Shown: piece by piece, positions 1-10,589 of the stretch | Layout of the letters: each line of letters begins with the position of its first letter | Position numbering within the stretch: position 1 is the stretch's first letter | Notes under the pieces: generated by a model | Told to the model about the DNA's origin: nothing | Database searches by the model: none | The model's input: only the letters and a program-made list of their open reading frames with translations | Assembly (NCBI GenBank): GCA_031308135.1 | Contig: JAHLJT010003656.1 | Location: 75,380,698-75,444,697 of the forward strand | Direction: 5' to 3' | Source: Acheta domesticus | Taxonomy: Eukaryota > Arthropoda > Insecta > Orthoptera > Gryllidae | Length of the DNA: 64,000 nt | Made by a program: the position numbers and the translations under genes

Positions 1-280
1 AGTATTGAGTAGTGTAATTAATTGGCGTTGAAACTTCCAAAACTCTACCTGTATACGACCACAAATTATAAAGGAGTCCATTTAGTAATTTTGTTTCTTA
101 TTTTTATGTTAATTTATGCTCGCTGACTCCATCACCTTCTCATCGCCGATTTCAACCCACTGCAGACGTCTAGATGCCCGCAAAGAGCGGAAAAAACCTA
201 TCTTCAAAGGACAAGGTCGTTCATAAATAATGTCGCGCGGTACTTGGACAGTTGTGCGTATACTTTCTCGATTAATCGGC
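1..280. other. AT-rich leading segment, no feature seen
   Basis: No coding frame, repeat or terminal-inverted-repeat signal was found here. It leads into a GC-rich block at about 280. Confidence 0.5.
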
Positions 281-520
281 TCGGGGGCTGCTGCGCGAAA
301 TGAGTTCTGCGCAGGGAGCTCGGCGCCTCGCCTTCGCCTACGCCCGAGCCCGTCGGGGCGCAGCTCTTAAAAAGCACTTAGGCGTCGCGGATGCAAAATT
401 CATTGGGCGGTGCGTGCGCGATCTAAAGGCGATTTAATGTGCCTTGCCTGGAGCCGGGCTGGGCCACGACGGGCCGAGCCCTGCCTTGGGGCGCCTCTGA
501 GACCGCCCACGCACGCATGC
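281..520. other. GC-rich, CpG-rich island
   Basis: The base composition switches abruptly from AT-rich to GC-rich with many CpG dinucleotides. This looks like an unmethylated island or promoter-type region, but I see no TATA box tied to a downstream coding exon, so a promoter role is only a possibility. Confidence 0.4.
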
Positions 521-524
521 ACGC

Positions 525-935
525 TCGTTCGCCCAGCCACGCCTCTCCGACGCAAGCGCCGCCCGCTTGCCCGCTCCCTTGCTCCCTCGCCCGTCTGCTC
601 GCTCTCTCTACGGCCCGTTCACTCGTCGGCTTGTTCTCTCTTTTCCCCTTTTACGCGTTCTCACACTCTTCCACCTGTTCTCTCTCCGCCCGCTTGCTCT
701 CTCGTTCGACCGCTTGTTCACTCGTCTACTTATTTTCTCACTCGTATACGTGCTCTCTCGTTCGTATGCTTGCTCTCTCACACGCCCGTTTGCTCTCTTG
801 CCCGTCCGCTCTTTCTCCCGCCCGCTTGCTCTCTCGCTCACCCACTTACTCTCACTCGCTTGGTTACTGTCTCGTGCGCCCACTTGCTCTTTCGTCGATC
901 CCCTATCTCGTTCATCTGCTCGTTCTCTCGCTCAT
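525..935. repeat. Pyrimidine-rich degenerate minisatellite
   Basis: The plus strand is made of loosely repeated C/T-rich words such as GCTCTCTCG and CCCGCTTGC at irregular spacing of about 16-20 bp. All three plus-strand frames stay open and give Ser/Leu/Arg/Pro-rich translations, which is what such a repeat produces by chance. I do not call a gene here. Confidence 0.75.
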
Positions 936-1267
936 TCAAGTTTTGCGTTAGCGAAACTCCCCCTCCCTCGTTCTCCCTGTTGTCTTTTGTGTTACCTCTT
1001 TTACTACATTTCCGAACCTTGATCACACGCGTCTTGTCCGGTGAGTTTTGTTTGTTCTTATCGTTCTCTTACGTCAACTGCCTCCTTGCGATTCCGCATC
1101 TTCTGTGTGTCCTTCATTTGGCAGCACTATCTGAGCTGATACAGATCTTCCACTTCTCTTTCTCTTTTTTCTCTCGCCTATTCTCATCAAACCGTTTTTC
1201 TGGTGGCAATACAGGAGGCACAGACCGGCACCAAACGAGTGACAGAGAAAGTAACATACAATAATAT

Positions 1268-1268
<1 letters not shown>

Positions 1269-1338
<70 letters not shown>

Positions 1339-1377
1339 ATATGTGTGGGTATATATATATATATATATGTATATATG
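1269..1377. repeat. Compound (AT)n(GT)n(AT)n microsatellite
   Basis: A run of AT dinucleotides passes into GT dinucleotides and back into a shorter AT run. It is directly visible as an uninterrupted dinucleotide pattern. Confidence 0.95.
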
Positions 1378-1580
1378 TTATGGAGAGAGAGATTAGGCAG
1401 TCTCACCTTGAGGAGCTCGTGCGCGCGGTGGAGTGCGGTCGAGGGCTCCGTTTGGGCACCGGCGGAGGGCGGTGGCGTGACGCGCTGTCGCCGCTGATAA
1501 GCGCGCGCGGGATCTGCGGCTGCCCACAAATAGACGCTCCTCCACCCCCTCCCCCTCCCCCCCGCCCCGCCACCAGGTCA
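1378..1580. other. GC-rich island ending in a C-tract
   Basis: A CpG-rich block follows the microsatellite and ends in a C-rich run near 1540-1572. The short overlapping frames on both strands resemble no protein I know. Confidence 0.4.
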
Positions 1581-1618
1581 AGGTCACTAAGGTACCTCCA
1601 TCACAGTCTTTTAGGAAA

Positions 1619-1892
1619 GTATATGCCTCGACGAAAATAAGATTCGGAAAAAACCTAATATAACATCTTCGGTAGAAGGCAACAAATTTATTCTATTAGA
1701 AATGTAATTTAATAACGCATATAGGCCTTGACGCATATAAGATTCGAAGAAAAAAACACAATATAACATATTCCGTAGAAGGCGAACTCAACCAAACATT
1801 CCTACGAAAAAGCCACTTTAGTACATTATATCCCTCAATTTATATAAGATTCAAAGTAAAAACCGCAATGTAACAGGTAGAATGCGAACTCA
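1619..1892. repeat. Degenerate ~100-107-bp tandem repeat, three units
   Basis: Three diverged units begin near 1621, 1720 and 1827. Each carries the words ATAAGATTC, then an A-rich stretch, then AATRTAACA, then GTAGAAKGC. The spacing of about 100 and 107 bp and the shared word order indicate an old tandem duplication. It is not coding. Confidence 0.65.
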
Positions 1893-3720
1893 TCAAAATG
1901 TCTCTGACAAAGGTATTTTCTTTGAGAAATAGTGTCAAAACCATTAAATATTTCTTCGACCATGAGCGCTTCTGATGTATTGTACTTCACAATGGTGTAT
2001 TTGAGAAGTGTGCGAATGACCAGTTCGTATTTACTACCTGAAATGCCTCAAATGCTTTTCGTTACTAAGAGTGGTTTCACTGTACTATAATATGTAATTG
2101 TTGTTGTTATAATGTACCATTTTTACCAGAGAGAGAGAGAGAGAGAGGCGCAACATCACTACAACTTCTTTCCATAATTTATAATATAGAAATAATAACT
2201 TATCTTCTCACGTACAAATTTCATAATTCTCTGACAGACTGTATGAGGAAAAAAAACATCGTACTTTCACCATCTAGGTACCTATATGAAGTCCAAGGGA
2301 AATGTGGCTATGGTATTAAGGAAAGTACTCAGAAAACACAAAAATAGCAACAGTGGCAGTCTAATGACCTTTAGCAAACAATATAATGAAATGTTAAACA
2401 ACGTTTTATTTACTTAAGCCAAACTTCATATGGTGAGCCCACGAGAACACAAACAAATGCTGCCAACACGACGGACGTTCGGGATACTCATAAATTAAAA
2501 ACTGAATTAGTGTTATCAGTAAACTGATCTGAAGGAAAATTAAGGTTTGGAGAGGGAAGGAAAAAATTGGACCGCTCGAAAAGTTTTTATCTTAAATGCA
2601 CACAATATCGATATTAAAGTTTCTCATAAAATCGATGTACAGATACAAGGAAAGAGGAAGCAGTAACGCTACCAAGAATATGCAATTTTAAAGGAATTTT
2701 AACTTCTTCAAAAGTAATTATTGACTATCATATTAAAGCACACAAAATAGGCAAATTAGAAAAAAAGTTATTGAAAAGAATATTACGTAGCAATAGACAA
2801 CAAGAAAGATCGTATGCGCGGAAGGTAAAAATAGTCAGCGCTAAGTTTACAAACATTTGATTATTTTTAATTTTTTAAACAATATTGCATTTCAAGAAGC
2901 ATAATTCATTACAATGTAGGAATGGTTTTCCTTCTCGTAACTTCAACTAAATTAAATAAATATTTTTTATATATCACACACAGAGAACATGTTTAAGAAT
3001 ATATCACGAAAGTCAGTATTTAAGTCTCTCCATCAATCTATTGTACCCATTGGTAGTATGGGAGAATTTAAAGTAACAATCTAAATAAAATTCACTACAA
3101 AGCTCAAGACTAAGGAAATAAAATAGTGTATTGATAAACAAGTTGTATCTATTTATTGATGTATGTGGGTTTATTATCGTATATTTTACTCTGTATTGCA
3201 TGAACACATAATTCATTAATTACTCTTTTTCGTGTTTCTTATCAGAATTTCAGTATTATAATGTCTCAAAGCGTATCATTCTGAATAAGCAATAGTGTTT
3301 GGAAACAATGCAAGAAGAAAACAAACAAATAGCTATTTAATTCATTCGCTGGATGAAGCGAAAGTAGGCCTCTTCCTATCAGGATCCAGGCACAACTGGA
3401 GGTAGGCTTTAGAATGAAACAAATGGCAGCAGCCAAATTTCTTTCACCGAAGCATTTAATACAAGGGACGCAATGTACTATATGTTTAGTCTATAAGATA
3501 AAACTTAAAATATGTCAAATTCCTCTACTACATACGTCACCTGGCGTCGACTAAGTTTGCTTCTCCTAGAATGGAATGCAGTAAAATATAATAATTTCTC
3601 AAAATACTAGTTACTTCTCTTCACTGAAAAATACTCACGCATGCTCAAAAAATTAAAAACCCCTCTTTCAGGCGGTCAAGCAATTTATAGACATCTTCTT
3701 AAGGAGCGATCATCACACTT
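1893..3720. other. AT-rich DNA, no gene seen
   Basis: Frames are short and unremarkable on both strands. The only simple repeat is a (GA)n run at about 2131-2147. Confidence 0.5.
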
Positions 3721-4085
3721 AACTGCTAGCAAAGATGTGCTCCCAGGTCAATACATTAGATTTCAAACAGTACAAAGTAGTGTGATCCCTGAAAAAAAAC
3801 TCGATTGTTGAAATTTGATGTGGCAGCGATCCAGATCGCCTCCACAAGAGTAGAGTTTCTCGCTGCAAATTCTTCCCGCTGCACTGAGTGTGCTTGGAAT
3901 GCTTTCAAACTGCGCCACTCCGATCGCCGACGATGACGTGCTGACCAAGGAATCGACCACCGAGGACGCACTCTCTTGTCGAGGAGCCATCTGGCAAACG
4001 TCCGAAACCACCGGGCAATTTATGAAGGACCACACACGCTCTCATTTATCCTACTATTACAACTGTATAATTTAAGGGCGCTGTT
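3721..4085. other. Region with short frames on both strands, unidentified
   Basis: A 90-codon minus-strand frame (3763-4035) and a 61-codon plus-strand frame (3890-4075) overlap here. The minus frame contains the peptide IPSTLSAAGRICSEK, which loosely recalls the C-terminal dimerisation region of hAT transposases. The match is too short, and the following residues do not continue it. I leave it as unidentified. Confidence 0.2.
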
Positions 4086-4664
4086 ATAACAATGTTCGTG
4101 AAAATTTTGAACTGCACGGGAAGGACTAATTTATTTCCCCGACTGCAGTACTTTTTCATTTGAATACATATTGATTTACTGAAAGTTCAAATATTTAGTG
4201 CTGGATAAGATCTGTTTTGAGATTCCTTTTGGAAACGTAGCTTTATTAGACTAGCCACGAAGTCGAATGAACACACTTTGGGCGCCATACTGTCCCCATT
4301 AAACTGAATCTACTAAACCTAAAGACATACGGATCCTGTACATAAGACACAGTGTTGCTTCAAATATTTCCGAACTCACAACTTCTGTTCTGGGCAACGG
4401 AAAACGCAGTGATCTGAGCGACATGGTTAGTTAGTTCTGTGGTAGAAGGATGGGTGGGGTGTGAGTGTGTAGACGTTTACGATAGCGTAGTGGCGAGCAT
4501 AGAGCGAGACGACTAAGGTTAATCTGATCGAGGGAGCATGAGGAAATGGAAATGGAAACGGACGGCGTCAGGACAAGTCGATTAAGAGGACCTCACAGGT
4601 CGGCCTGGAGCCTGTTTGGGTAGCTCGCGGATGGGACTGTGGAGGATGGCGTGGGGAAGACGTG
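4086..4664. other. Single-copy-looking DNA, no feature seen
   Basis: No repeat or convincing frame was recognised. The segment from about 4600 may hold a decayed 5' part of the SINE-A copy that follows, but no B box is readable. Confidence 0.4.
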
Positions 4665-4665
4665 A

Positions 4666-5078
4666 TGATCGAGGGGTTGAACTAGCTGCAGGTCGTATTC
4701 AGCCGCTGTCAGAAGAAGAATTCGAGCGACCGGCTGCTCTGATCAGTAATGGTCTGGGGTTTCTGCGATCTTCACCAGCCGAATTTCGGAGCACTACCCT
4801 AACAAACTATGTAGTACTACATACACTACTACACTACACATGACGGGAGATGACACAGGAGCTTAGAGCTTGTCTCGGCTGGGGCGGTGCCCCGTTGGTG
4901 GGAGACACCTGGTTCGGGAAAACCCAGCACGCCGGATAAGTCGGCGCAGGATCTCGACACCCAATGAAGAAAAATACCTCCACCACCCACCATAAAAACA
5001 AGCACTATACTTATGGGTCTAATGACCTTAACAGTCGACGCGCCCGGAATCAAAACTCAGCTACTCAATCAATCGAGG
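4666..5078 (+). mobile_element. SINE-A copy, 5'-truncated
   Basis: SINE-A is my label for the commonest repeat here. It is a ~520-bp element with a tRNA-like head, several conserved body blocks and an (AATC)n-type tail. This copy starts in the block containing TTCAGCCGCTGTC. It keeps the blocks GGCGGTGCCCCGTTGG (4883-4898) and GACGCGCCCGGAATC and ends near ACTCAATCAATCG. The tRNA-like head with the B box is missing or unrecognisable. There is a local deletion or rearrangement around 4810-4850. Confidence 0.85.
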
Positions 5079-5084
5079 GGTCTG

Positions 5085-5790
5085 TCCCGCTTTGCGATGG
5101 TGTGACGCGGGAAGGTGCGACGCGGGGAGGGTTGACGTGTGGAAGGGCGACACTCGGGCAGACGACGCAAAGATGGGCGACGCGGGGAAGAGTGCGGCAA
5201 AGATGGGGGACGCGGGAAGAGGCGACGTGGGGAAGGGCGACGCGAGGGGGACGACGTGGGAAGGGGCGAAGCGGAGAAGGGTGACGCAAAGATAGACGGC
5301 GTAGGAGGGACGACGTGGGGAGGGGCGACGAAGGGTAGGGTGACGCAGAGATGGGCGACGCGGGTAGAGGCGCCGTGGGGAAGGGCGAAGCGGGAGGGAA
5401 GACGTGGGGAGGGGGCGAAGCGGGAAGGAGCGACATGGGATGTGGCGACAAGAAGGAGGGCGACACGGAGTGGGGCGGGGGGAGGAGGGGCGACGTGAAA
5501 AAAGGGTGACGAGGGAAGAGGCTATACGGTGGCGACGTGGGGAGGGTGACGCGGCGATGGGCAACGCGGGAACTGGCGACAGAGTGCGGGGTGACGCGGA
5601 GTGGGGCGTCGCGAGGTGTGGCGGCGCGGAAAAGGGTGATGAGGGGTGATGCGGGGGGGGAGGGGCGCCGCGGGGAGGGTGACGCGGTGACGGCCAACGC
5701 GATGGGTGACGACGCGGGAACGGGCGACGGAGGGAGGGAGGGAGGGCAAAGCAGAGAATGGTGAAGCGGGGAGGATGACGGGGGAGGGGT
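5085..5790. repeat. Purine-rich G/A minisatellite (GCGACGYGGGGAAGG-like words)
   Basis: The plus strand is built from variable words such as GGGCGACG, ACGCGGGAA and ACGTGGGGA at about 15-18-bp spacing. Both strands stay open in several frames as a result. The longest frame, 242 codons on the minus strand (5065-5793), gives a Pro/Ser/Arg-rich translation and is not accepted as a gene. Confidence 0.85.
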
Positions 5791-6080
5791 CACACGGGAG
5801 GGAAGAGACTACGCTGCGGGAGGGTGGGCGGCACGAAGCGGACAGCGGCGTGGAGCAGCGGCCCAGGGCGCTGTGTGCAGGGGCGAAGGCTGCGTCGAGC
5901 GCCCTCGTAAACATCAGCGGATCCCGCTCGCGTCGCGTCGCGTCGGGTCGCGGCGCGGCGCCGTGGCGCAGCGCGGACGAGCGCAGGCCGCATGTATTTT
6001 TCATGATCCGCCCGCCCGCGCCGCCGCGCAGCTGGGAGAACGAGAACGCAGCACGACGACAAGGAGGCAGGGCGCGGAAG
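5791..6080. other. CpG-rich island
   Basis: Dense CpG sequence continues from the minisatellite and includes TATTTTTCATGATCCGCC near 5995. A similar TTTTTCAT next to GC-rich DNA occurs in the islands at 53.9 and 57.3 kb. Confidence 0.5.
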
Positions 6081-7869
6081 AAAATGCAAGAAGGGACAGT
6101 GGTCGATGGGGAACCAAAAGAGGGTCCACCATGCAAAATGTGAGGAAGAAGATTTTTTTAAAATTTTGTTTATATTGTTATTAGTAAGAAAACACTACGT
6201 TTTCCACCTCGAAGCTCTTTTACTATTTACTTTAGGAAAATAATTTGTAACGTAAATTTGTAGAGAATGCTACGAGTGTCTTGTGTGTCTTTAAAACTGT
6301 ACATAACTATTTTTGGGCTATGATCAATCATTAAAAAGTTATTACGCAAAAACCAAAAAAAATGCCCAAAATTGTTTTGGGATTATGGCTACCAAAACTT
6401 TTCCAGAAGTATTTCCAGGTTTCTTACTAGTAACAATACATTCAAAATTTTAAAAAATCTTCTACCTCAGCTTTGCAAGGCGAAATGAGTTACCGACTGC
6501 ACTATGGGAGGAAATAGAGAGAGAGAGTGGATGAAATTCAAGGGAAGACAAAGCTTCTGAGAGAGATTTGATGTAAAAAAGAGGAAATCATGAGAAAGGT
6601 TTTAGTAACAGGGTCTGCAACACACATCTTTTTAAACAGAAGAATTGTTTTTTCCCTTGTACTTTAGTTCATCATCCTAATGGCAACATATACCGTGCCG
6701 CTGTCGCCATGGCATTCTATTCTCGGCTCTCCTCTTTCTCTCTGTACAGTTGGAGAAGAGTAGTTCTTTTATACTTTAGTTGTAAAGAAAAAAGTAATGG
6801 ATGATCTGAACAATAGGATATGAAATTTTCGAACTCAAAATTCATGTATGAGGTTATTTTGAGCTGTAACGACAATAATTGTTCATTCAATGATGATTAA
6901 GATTGATGCAGATGGTAAGGACACACAAGCAATTTTAAACCCGCAAATCGCTATGTCTGTAGGAAAGGAAGTACGTGTCAAACATTTCTCTCAGATTAGA
7001 ACCTTTCGAGCTGTTTGGTAAATATGTGTGAGGAGTAAGATCTAGATGCGTCTTTCTGGAGTTCATTATGATATTTTATTTTTGAAGGCTACTTTGCTTC
7101 ACGTTTCAACAAAGCAGTTTCTTTCAACTGCTTTGCTCGATGACAAGAAAATACATTTATAAAATTGTATAGTTACGATTTTCTTCAAGATTTCTGCAAT
7201 TCTGAAAATTGCAAAAGTTGAATATTTTTCGTCTGTTTCCTACACCTCTAATATAATAGCCAGTGACATTTTACCAGTACAAATTATCCCTCAATTTTCG
7301 GTCTTTAAAAGATGAAACGCAATTTTCAAAACAATACGAATAGTTATTTAGAAAAAAACTAATAACATTAACAGGAGGGTAAGATTCGGTATGCCGTGTG
7401 TTCCCAATAGTTTTCTATGGTTCTCTCTAAATTTTCGTACCGATTATTGAAATTAGATACTTACAAGCTTAAGAAAATTAAGAAGAACTGAACACGCATA
7501 ACGTTTCAATGCAAAGTACAAAATATGAAACAATATCTATGTTATATTGCGCCCTAATGAACCCAATATTAAACTACTCCGGGACCAGATAACACAAACA
7601 GAAACTCACATAATAAAAACACATCAGTTGTATCTGTATGTAGAATTTACATTGAAACATTACTTCCTTTTATCAAGTAGCCCTTGTTAAAAATTCACTT
7701 CGGTGAGGCAGATAAATTTCATTGTCTTTAGTATTAAATTTGGTTAGGTGCTCCCTACTACAGATGTCATCCTCTGAACAAAATCATTAGGCGAATTTGC
7801 AATTAGGAAATCGAAATGCAGCACAGTTGAAAGCAAGTCTCCGCGGCAAACGAAATACTAGGAACCTCT
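6081..7869. other. AT-rich DNA, no gene seen
   Basis: A long AT-rich stretch without a frame above about 65 codons. No terminal inverted repeats were recognised. Confidence 0.5.
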
Positions 7870-7877
7870 ACTTAGAC

Positions 7878-8289
7878 CATTGGTGTCCAACTAGTAAGAT
7901 CTCAAGGGAAACAACTAAAACCTTTAATATGGTTGTGGGCCAATTTTTCAGGCAATTCAAAGCTGACTTCCCCGTATTGTTCATATAGGCACTTGCTCTG
8001 CCCAGTTCCTCTCAAAAGGGGAGAAGGGAGAATAGAACCATGCGTGTTATCACGCCGTACCATGTACATAACGCAGTAAAACAAATTGAGATGCCTTTGC
8101 ATTTCGGAATTTACCAGACAAAAGTTCCTTAAATCTATTTTTATACTAAGGGAATGTTGACCCCGGCAGGGCGCGTGCGGTAGGCGCACAATGTCTTCGA
8201 CCGACATGGATGCAAGGGACTATCACTTTTGACTAATCTTTCGTGGGCCACAATAAATGGCACCGCGGGTCGCAAGTTGGACACCTCTG
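7878..8289. mobile_element. Non-autonomous hAT-type element (412 bp)
   Basis: The ends are inverted: CATTGGTGTCCAACT at the left and AGTTGGACACCTCTG at the right. They are flanked by a perfect 8-bp direct repeat, ACTTAGAC, at 7870-7877 and 8290-8297. An 8-bp target duplication with CA/TG-type ends and internal GTGGGCC words is characteristic of the hAT superfamily. There is no transposase frame, so the element must have depended on a partner. Confidence 0.9.
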
Positions 8290-8297
8290 ACTTAGAC

Positions 8298-8665
8298 GAA
8301 ATTGAATTGAATTGAATTGCCTTATTTTACGTGGCGAGACTCAGGCCATGAGGCCTGCTCTTCTGTCTGACCACGGCAATTTCGTTACACTCCTTTCACC
8401 AACTGCAGGAGAAAGAAGGTATTCCTTGGGCGACGAAACAGGCGATTTTGAATTTAGTTCAGAGGCGTCATTTAGGCTTGAGAGTCTTTTACATACAGTA
8501 AATCTACTAACATGGGACAGCCGGCTTTACTTCCCCTCCGAAAGAAGGCGTACGAAGGATTTTTTCGCCCTTAAAAAATCCACGGCGGCGATCGGGTTTG
8601 AACCCGCGAACTTGGGTACAACAGTCCGATACGCTAGCCGTTACACCATCGAAAGAGAGAATTTC
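8298..8665 (-). mobile_element. SINE-C: tRNA-derived SINE with (CAATT)n tail
   Basis: Read on the minus strand, the element begins with a tRNA-like head. It has an A-box-like TGGTGTAACGG and a clear B box GGGTTCAAACCC (plus strand 8594-8605). A body of about 270 bp follows, and it ends in CAATT repeats (plus strand GAATTGAATTGAATTG, 8303-8319). This is the textbook layout of a tRNA-derived SINE transcribed by RNA polymerase III. A hAT-type element lies immediately next to its tail. Confidence 0.85.
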
Positions 8666-9015
8666 AGCTGTAGAATCTTACCAACGGCAGCGGGAGCTCC
8701 TGTTCACGGATACAATCTCGGCAGCCCCGCTGGCCGCGCGTCTCCGCATGCGCCTGAATTGAAATCTCGTATGCGCCGCGGGCCTCTGGCGAGCAACCGC
8801 ACTGGCCTCGCGCCTCGCCTGCACCTAGCGGCCCATTAAACGCAGCTTTTTATGCCGAGCTGTCCCCGACGCCGTCCCCGCTGCCCCCCCCCCCACCACC
8901 ACCACCCCGCTTCCGTGCATAATAGATGGCGCCCGCGGCAACGACGCGCGCGGGCACAGGCATCCTGCCGCGTCGCGTGCACCCGCGAGAAACCGGCGAA
9001 TCGGGTCTCACAGAC
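8666..9015. other. CpG-rich island with a C-tract
   Basis: GC-rich sequence with a C-run and CCA repeats at about 8885-8910. No coding exon was recognised. Confidence 0.4.
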
Positions 9016-9017
9016 GC

Positions 9018-9041
9018 CTCGCCAATGATTCACTAGCATTA
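9018..9041. repeat. 31-bp minisatellite, first fragment
   Basis: AATGATTCACTAGCATTA at 9024-9041 matches the 31-bp unit that continues at 9706-9744 and 10262-10550. The array is split here by the Harbinger insertion. Confidence 0.8.
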
Positions 9042-9705
9042 GGCCTCATTCACAATGCAAACTTAAACGTAAACGTAACGTAGACGCAAAACTTTGAAAT
9101 TTGTTATTAAGCGAGACTATTCACAATGCCTTCACGTAACCGTTTACGTAAGACCGTAAGAGTTCCCAAGCTCCAAGCTTTTACGTTAAGTTTACGTCGG
9201 AAATCTACCGAAGACCAATCAGAGAGAAGCATGGAAGTTCAATTTCAGATAGTGTTCAGGTAGTTTGTGGTTATGTCATTGTTATTGTAGTGTAGAGAAC
9301 TAGTTTACGAATACTTTTGATGCGTGTAGTGAATTCAGGGTAAGAATTTGGACAATTTGTATTTTGACTTTAATCTGAGATGGCGAATAAACTAATTATG
9401 TCCGACGAATTACTCATGAATTTGGTTAATGAGAATCCTTGTGTATAAGATGAAGAAAATGTGAGCACTACTACAACAACTACTCGCATGTATATAAAGA
9501 CAAATCGATTGGAATCTCGAAGAAAAAGCTAGAAACCATAATGGAAAGATCTTTAGAGACGAATCGATCAAGTTTCAGTACATTGAATTCTGATTGGTTC
9601 AGGCGAAACTTACGTTCGTCATTGTGAACGCTTGTTTTTACGTGTAAATTTTGCGGCTAATTTATAGCATTACGTTACGTTTACGTTTGCATTGTGAATG
9701 AGGCC
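9042..9705. mobile_element. PIF/Harbinger-type non-autonomous element (664 bp)
   Basis: The termini are long inverted repeats, GGCCTCATTCACAATGC at the left and GCATTGTGAATGAGGCC at the right, followed inward by CGTAAACGTAACGT-type words. The flanks are a 3-bp duplication, TTA, at 9039-9041 and 9706-9708. TTA/TAA targets with GC-starting inverted repeats define PIF/Harbinger elements. It has inserted inside a unit of the 31-bp minisatellite. Confidence 0.9.
9380..9530 (+). pseudogene. MADF-like protein remnant inside the Harbinger element
   Basis: A frame opens at ATG 9380 and reads MANKLIMSDELLMNLVNENP, two further residues, then TAA at 9446-9448. The ELL..LV.E.P pattern resembles the start of MADF (Myb/SANT-like) DNA-binding domains, which accompany Harbinger transposases as the second protein. 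MADF proteins usually have Tyr-Asp after this pattern. Here the stop falls at the Tyr position and Asp follows, so a single base change could explain it. Downstream homology is not clear. This fits a dead internal remnant of an autonomous Harbinger. Confidence 0.45.
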
Positions 9706-9744
9706 TTACGGAGGAACACGAATGATTCGCTAGCATTACGGAGG
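9706..9744. repeat. 31-bp minisatellite, middle fragment
   Basis: Slightly more than one unit (TTACGGAGG, then ACACGAATGATTCGCTAGCA, then TTACGGAGG) lies between the Harbinger element and the solo LTR. Confidence 0.85.
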
Positions 9745-10261
9745 TGTGGCGTCATGCAGGTTACAATAATACACAGACGAGAGTGGGTTAACTTCTTTCT
9801 AGTTTATTAATAATTAAATCCACCACCGAATAAACCTTATGTACAATCGTTAATGAAGGAAATAAATCGACCCCACTAGTAGGAATGATATAAATTCTAC
9901 GGCTACCACACCTCTACTTAACTATCGAATGAACCCGATCGTGTGAAACACCGCCGAATTCCCACACGCCTCCTCACTCGAGTCTCACTGCCTCACGACA
10001 AATACATTGCCGGCCCTAGCCTCCGCACCCGCGGTCTGCGCCCTCACCGGGCGGCTGCCTCCGAACTGCACAAGTCGACTGCCTGAAGCGAAAAAGGGGC
10101 CGGTGGAGCGTCGCAGCGCCCTATCTAGGCTCGTAGCACCCTCTCACTCTGGGCTTTCCCACGTCACATCCTGTCGGCGCGGCGATTGCGTGGTCCTGAA
10201 CGTCTCCCTTACGTCAAACGGTCGCCCTGTTGTCATATCTATGTTTGTGCACAACACTACA
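9745..10261 (-). mobile_element. Solo LTR (517 bp)
   Basis: On the minus strand it begins TGTAGTGTTGTGC and ends GACGCCACA, giving the TG...CA boundaries of LTRs. It is flanked by a 4-bp direct repeat, GAGG, at 9741-9744 and 10262-10265. Near its minus-strand 3' part lies TTAATAAAC, a plausible poly(A) signal, which supports the minus orientation. No internal retrotransposon sequence is present, so this is what remains after LTR-LTR recombination. The 4-bp duplication suits a Gypsy-type integrase, but that assignment is an inference. Confidence 0.75.
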
Positions 10262-10550
10262 GAGGTAACACGAATGATTCATTAGCATGACGGAGGTAAC
10301 ACGAATGATTCACTAGCATTACGGAGGTAACACTAATGATTCCCTAGCATTAGGGAGGTAACACTAATGATTCCCTAGCATTACGGAGGTAACATGAAAG
10401 ATTCACTAGCATCACCGAGGTAACACGAATGATTCGCTAGCATTACGGGGGTAATACGAATGACTCCCTAGTATTACGGAGGTAACATGAATGATTCGCT
10501 AGCACTATGCAGGTAACACGAATGATTCGCTAGCACTGCGGAGGAAGTTG
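10262..10550. repeat. 31-bp minisatellite, main array
   Basis: About nine units of ACGGAGGTAACACGAATGAT followed by TCACTAGCATT, with scattered substitutions. The array has no spacers, so it is not CRISPR-like. Together with the fragments at 9018 and 9706 it formed one block before two elements inserted into it. Confidence 0.95.
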
Positions 10551-10589
10551 TGTGGTAAAGAACTCTTACGAACATTGCTACAGTCTTAG

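Noticed and set aside
410..1264. 284-codon plus-strand open frame
   Set aside because: The frame lies over a pyrimidine-rich degenerate repeat, and all plus frames are open there. No homology is recognisable.
5065..5793. 242-codon minus-strand Ser/Pro-rich frame
   Set aside because: Produced by the GACG/GGGA minisatellite.
8580..8665. Functional tRNA gene on the minus strand
   Set aside because: The tRNA-like head continues into a SINE body with a CAATT tail, so it belongs to the SINE.
10262..10550. CRISPR-like array
   Set aside because: The 31-bp units are directly adjacent with no unique spacers, and the DNA is eukaryotic.
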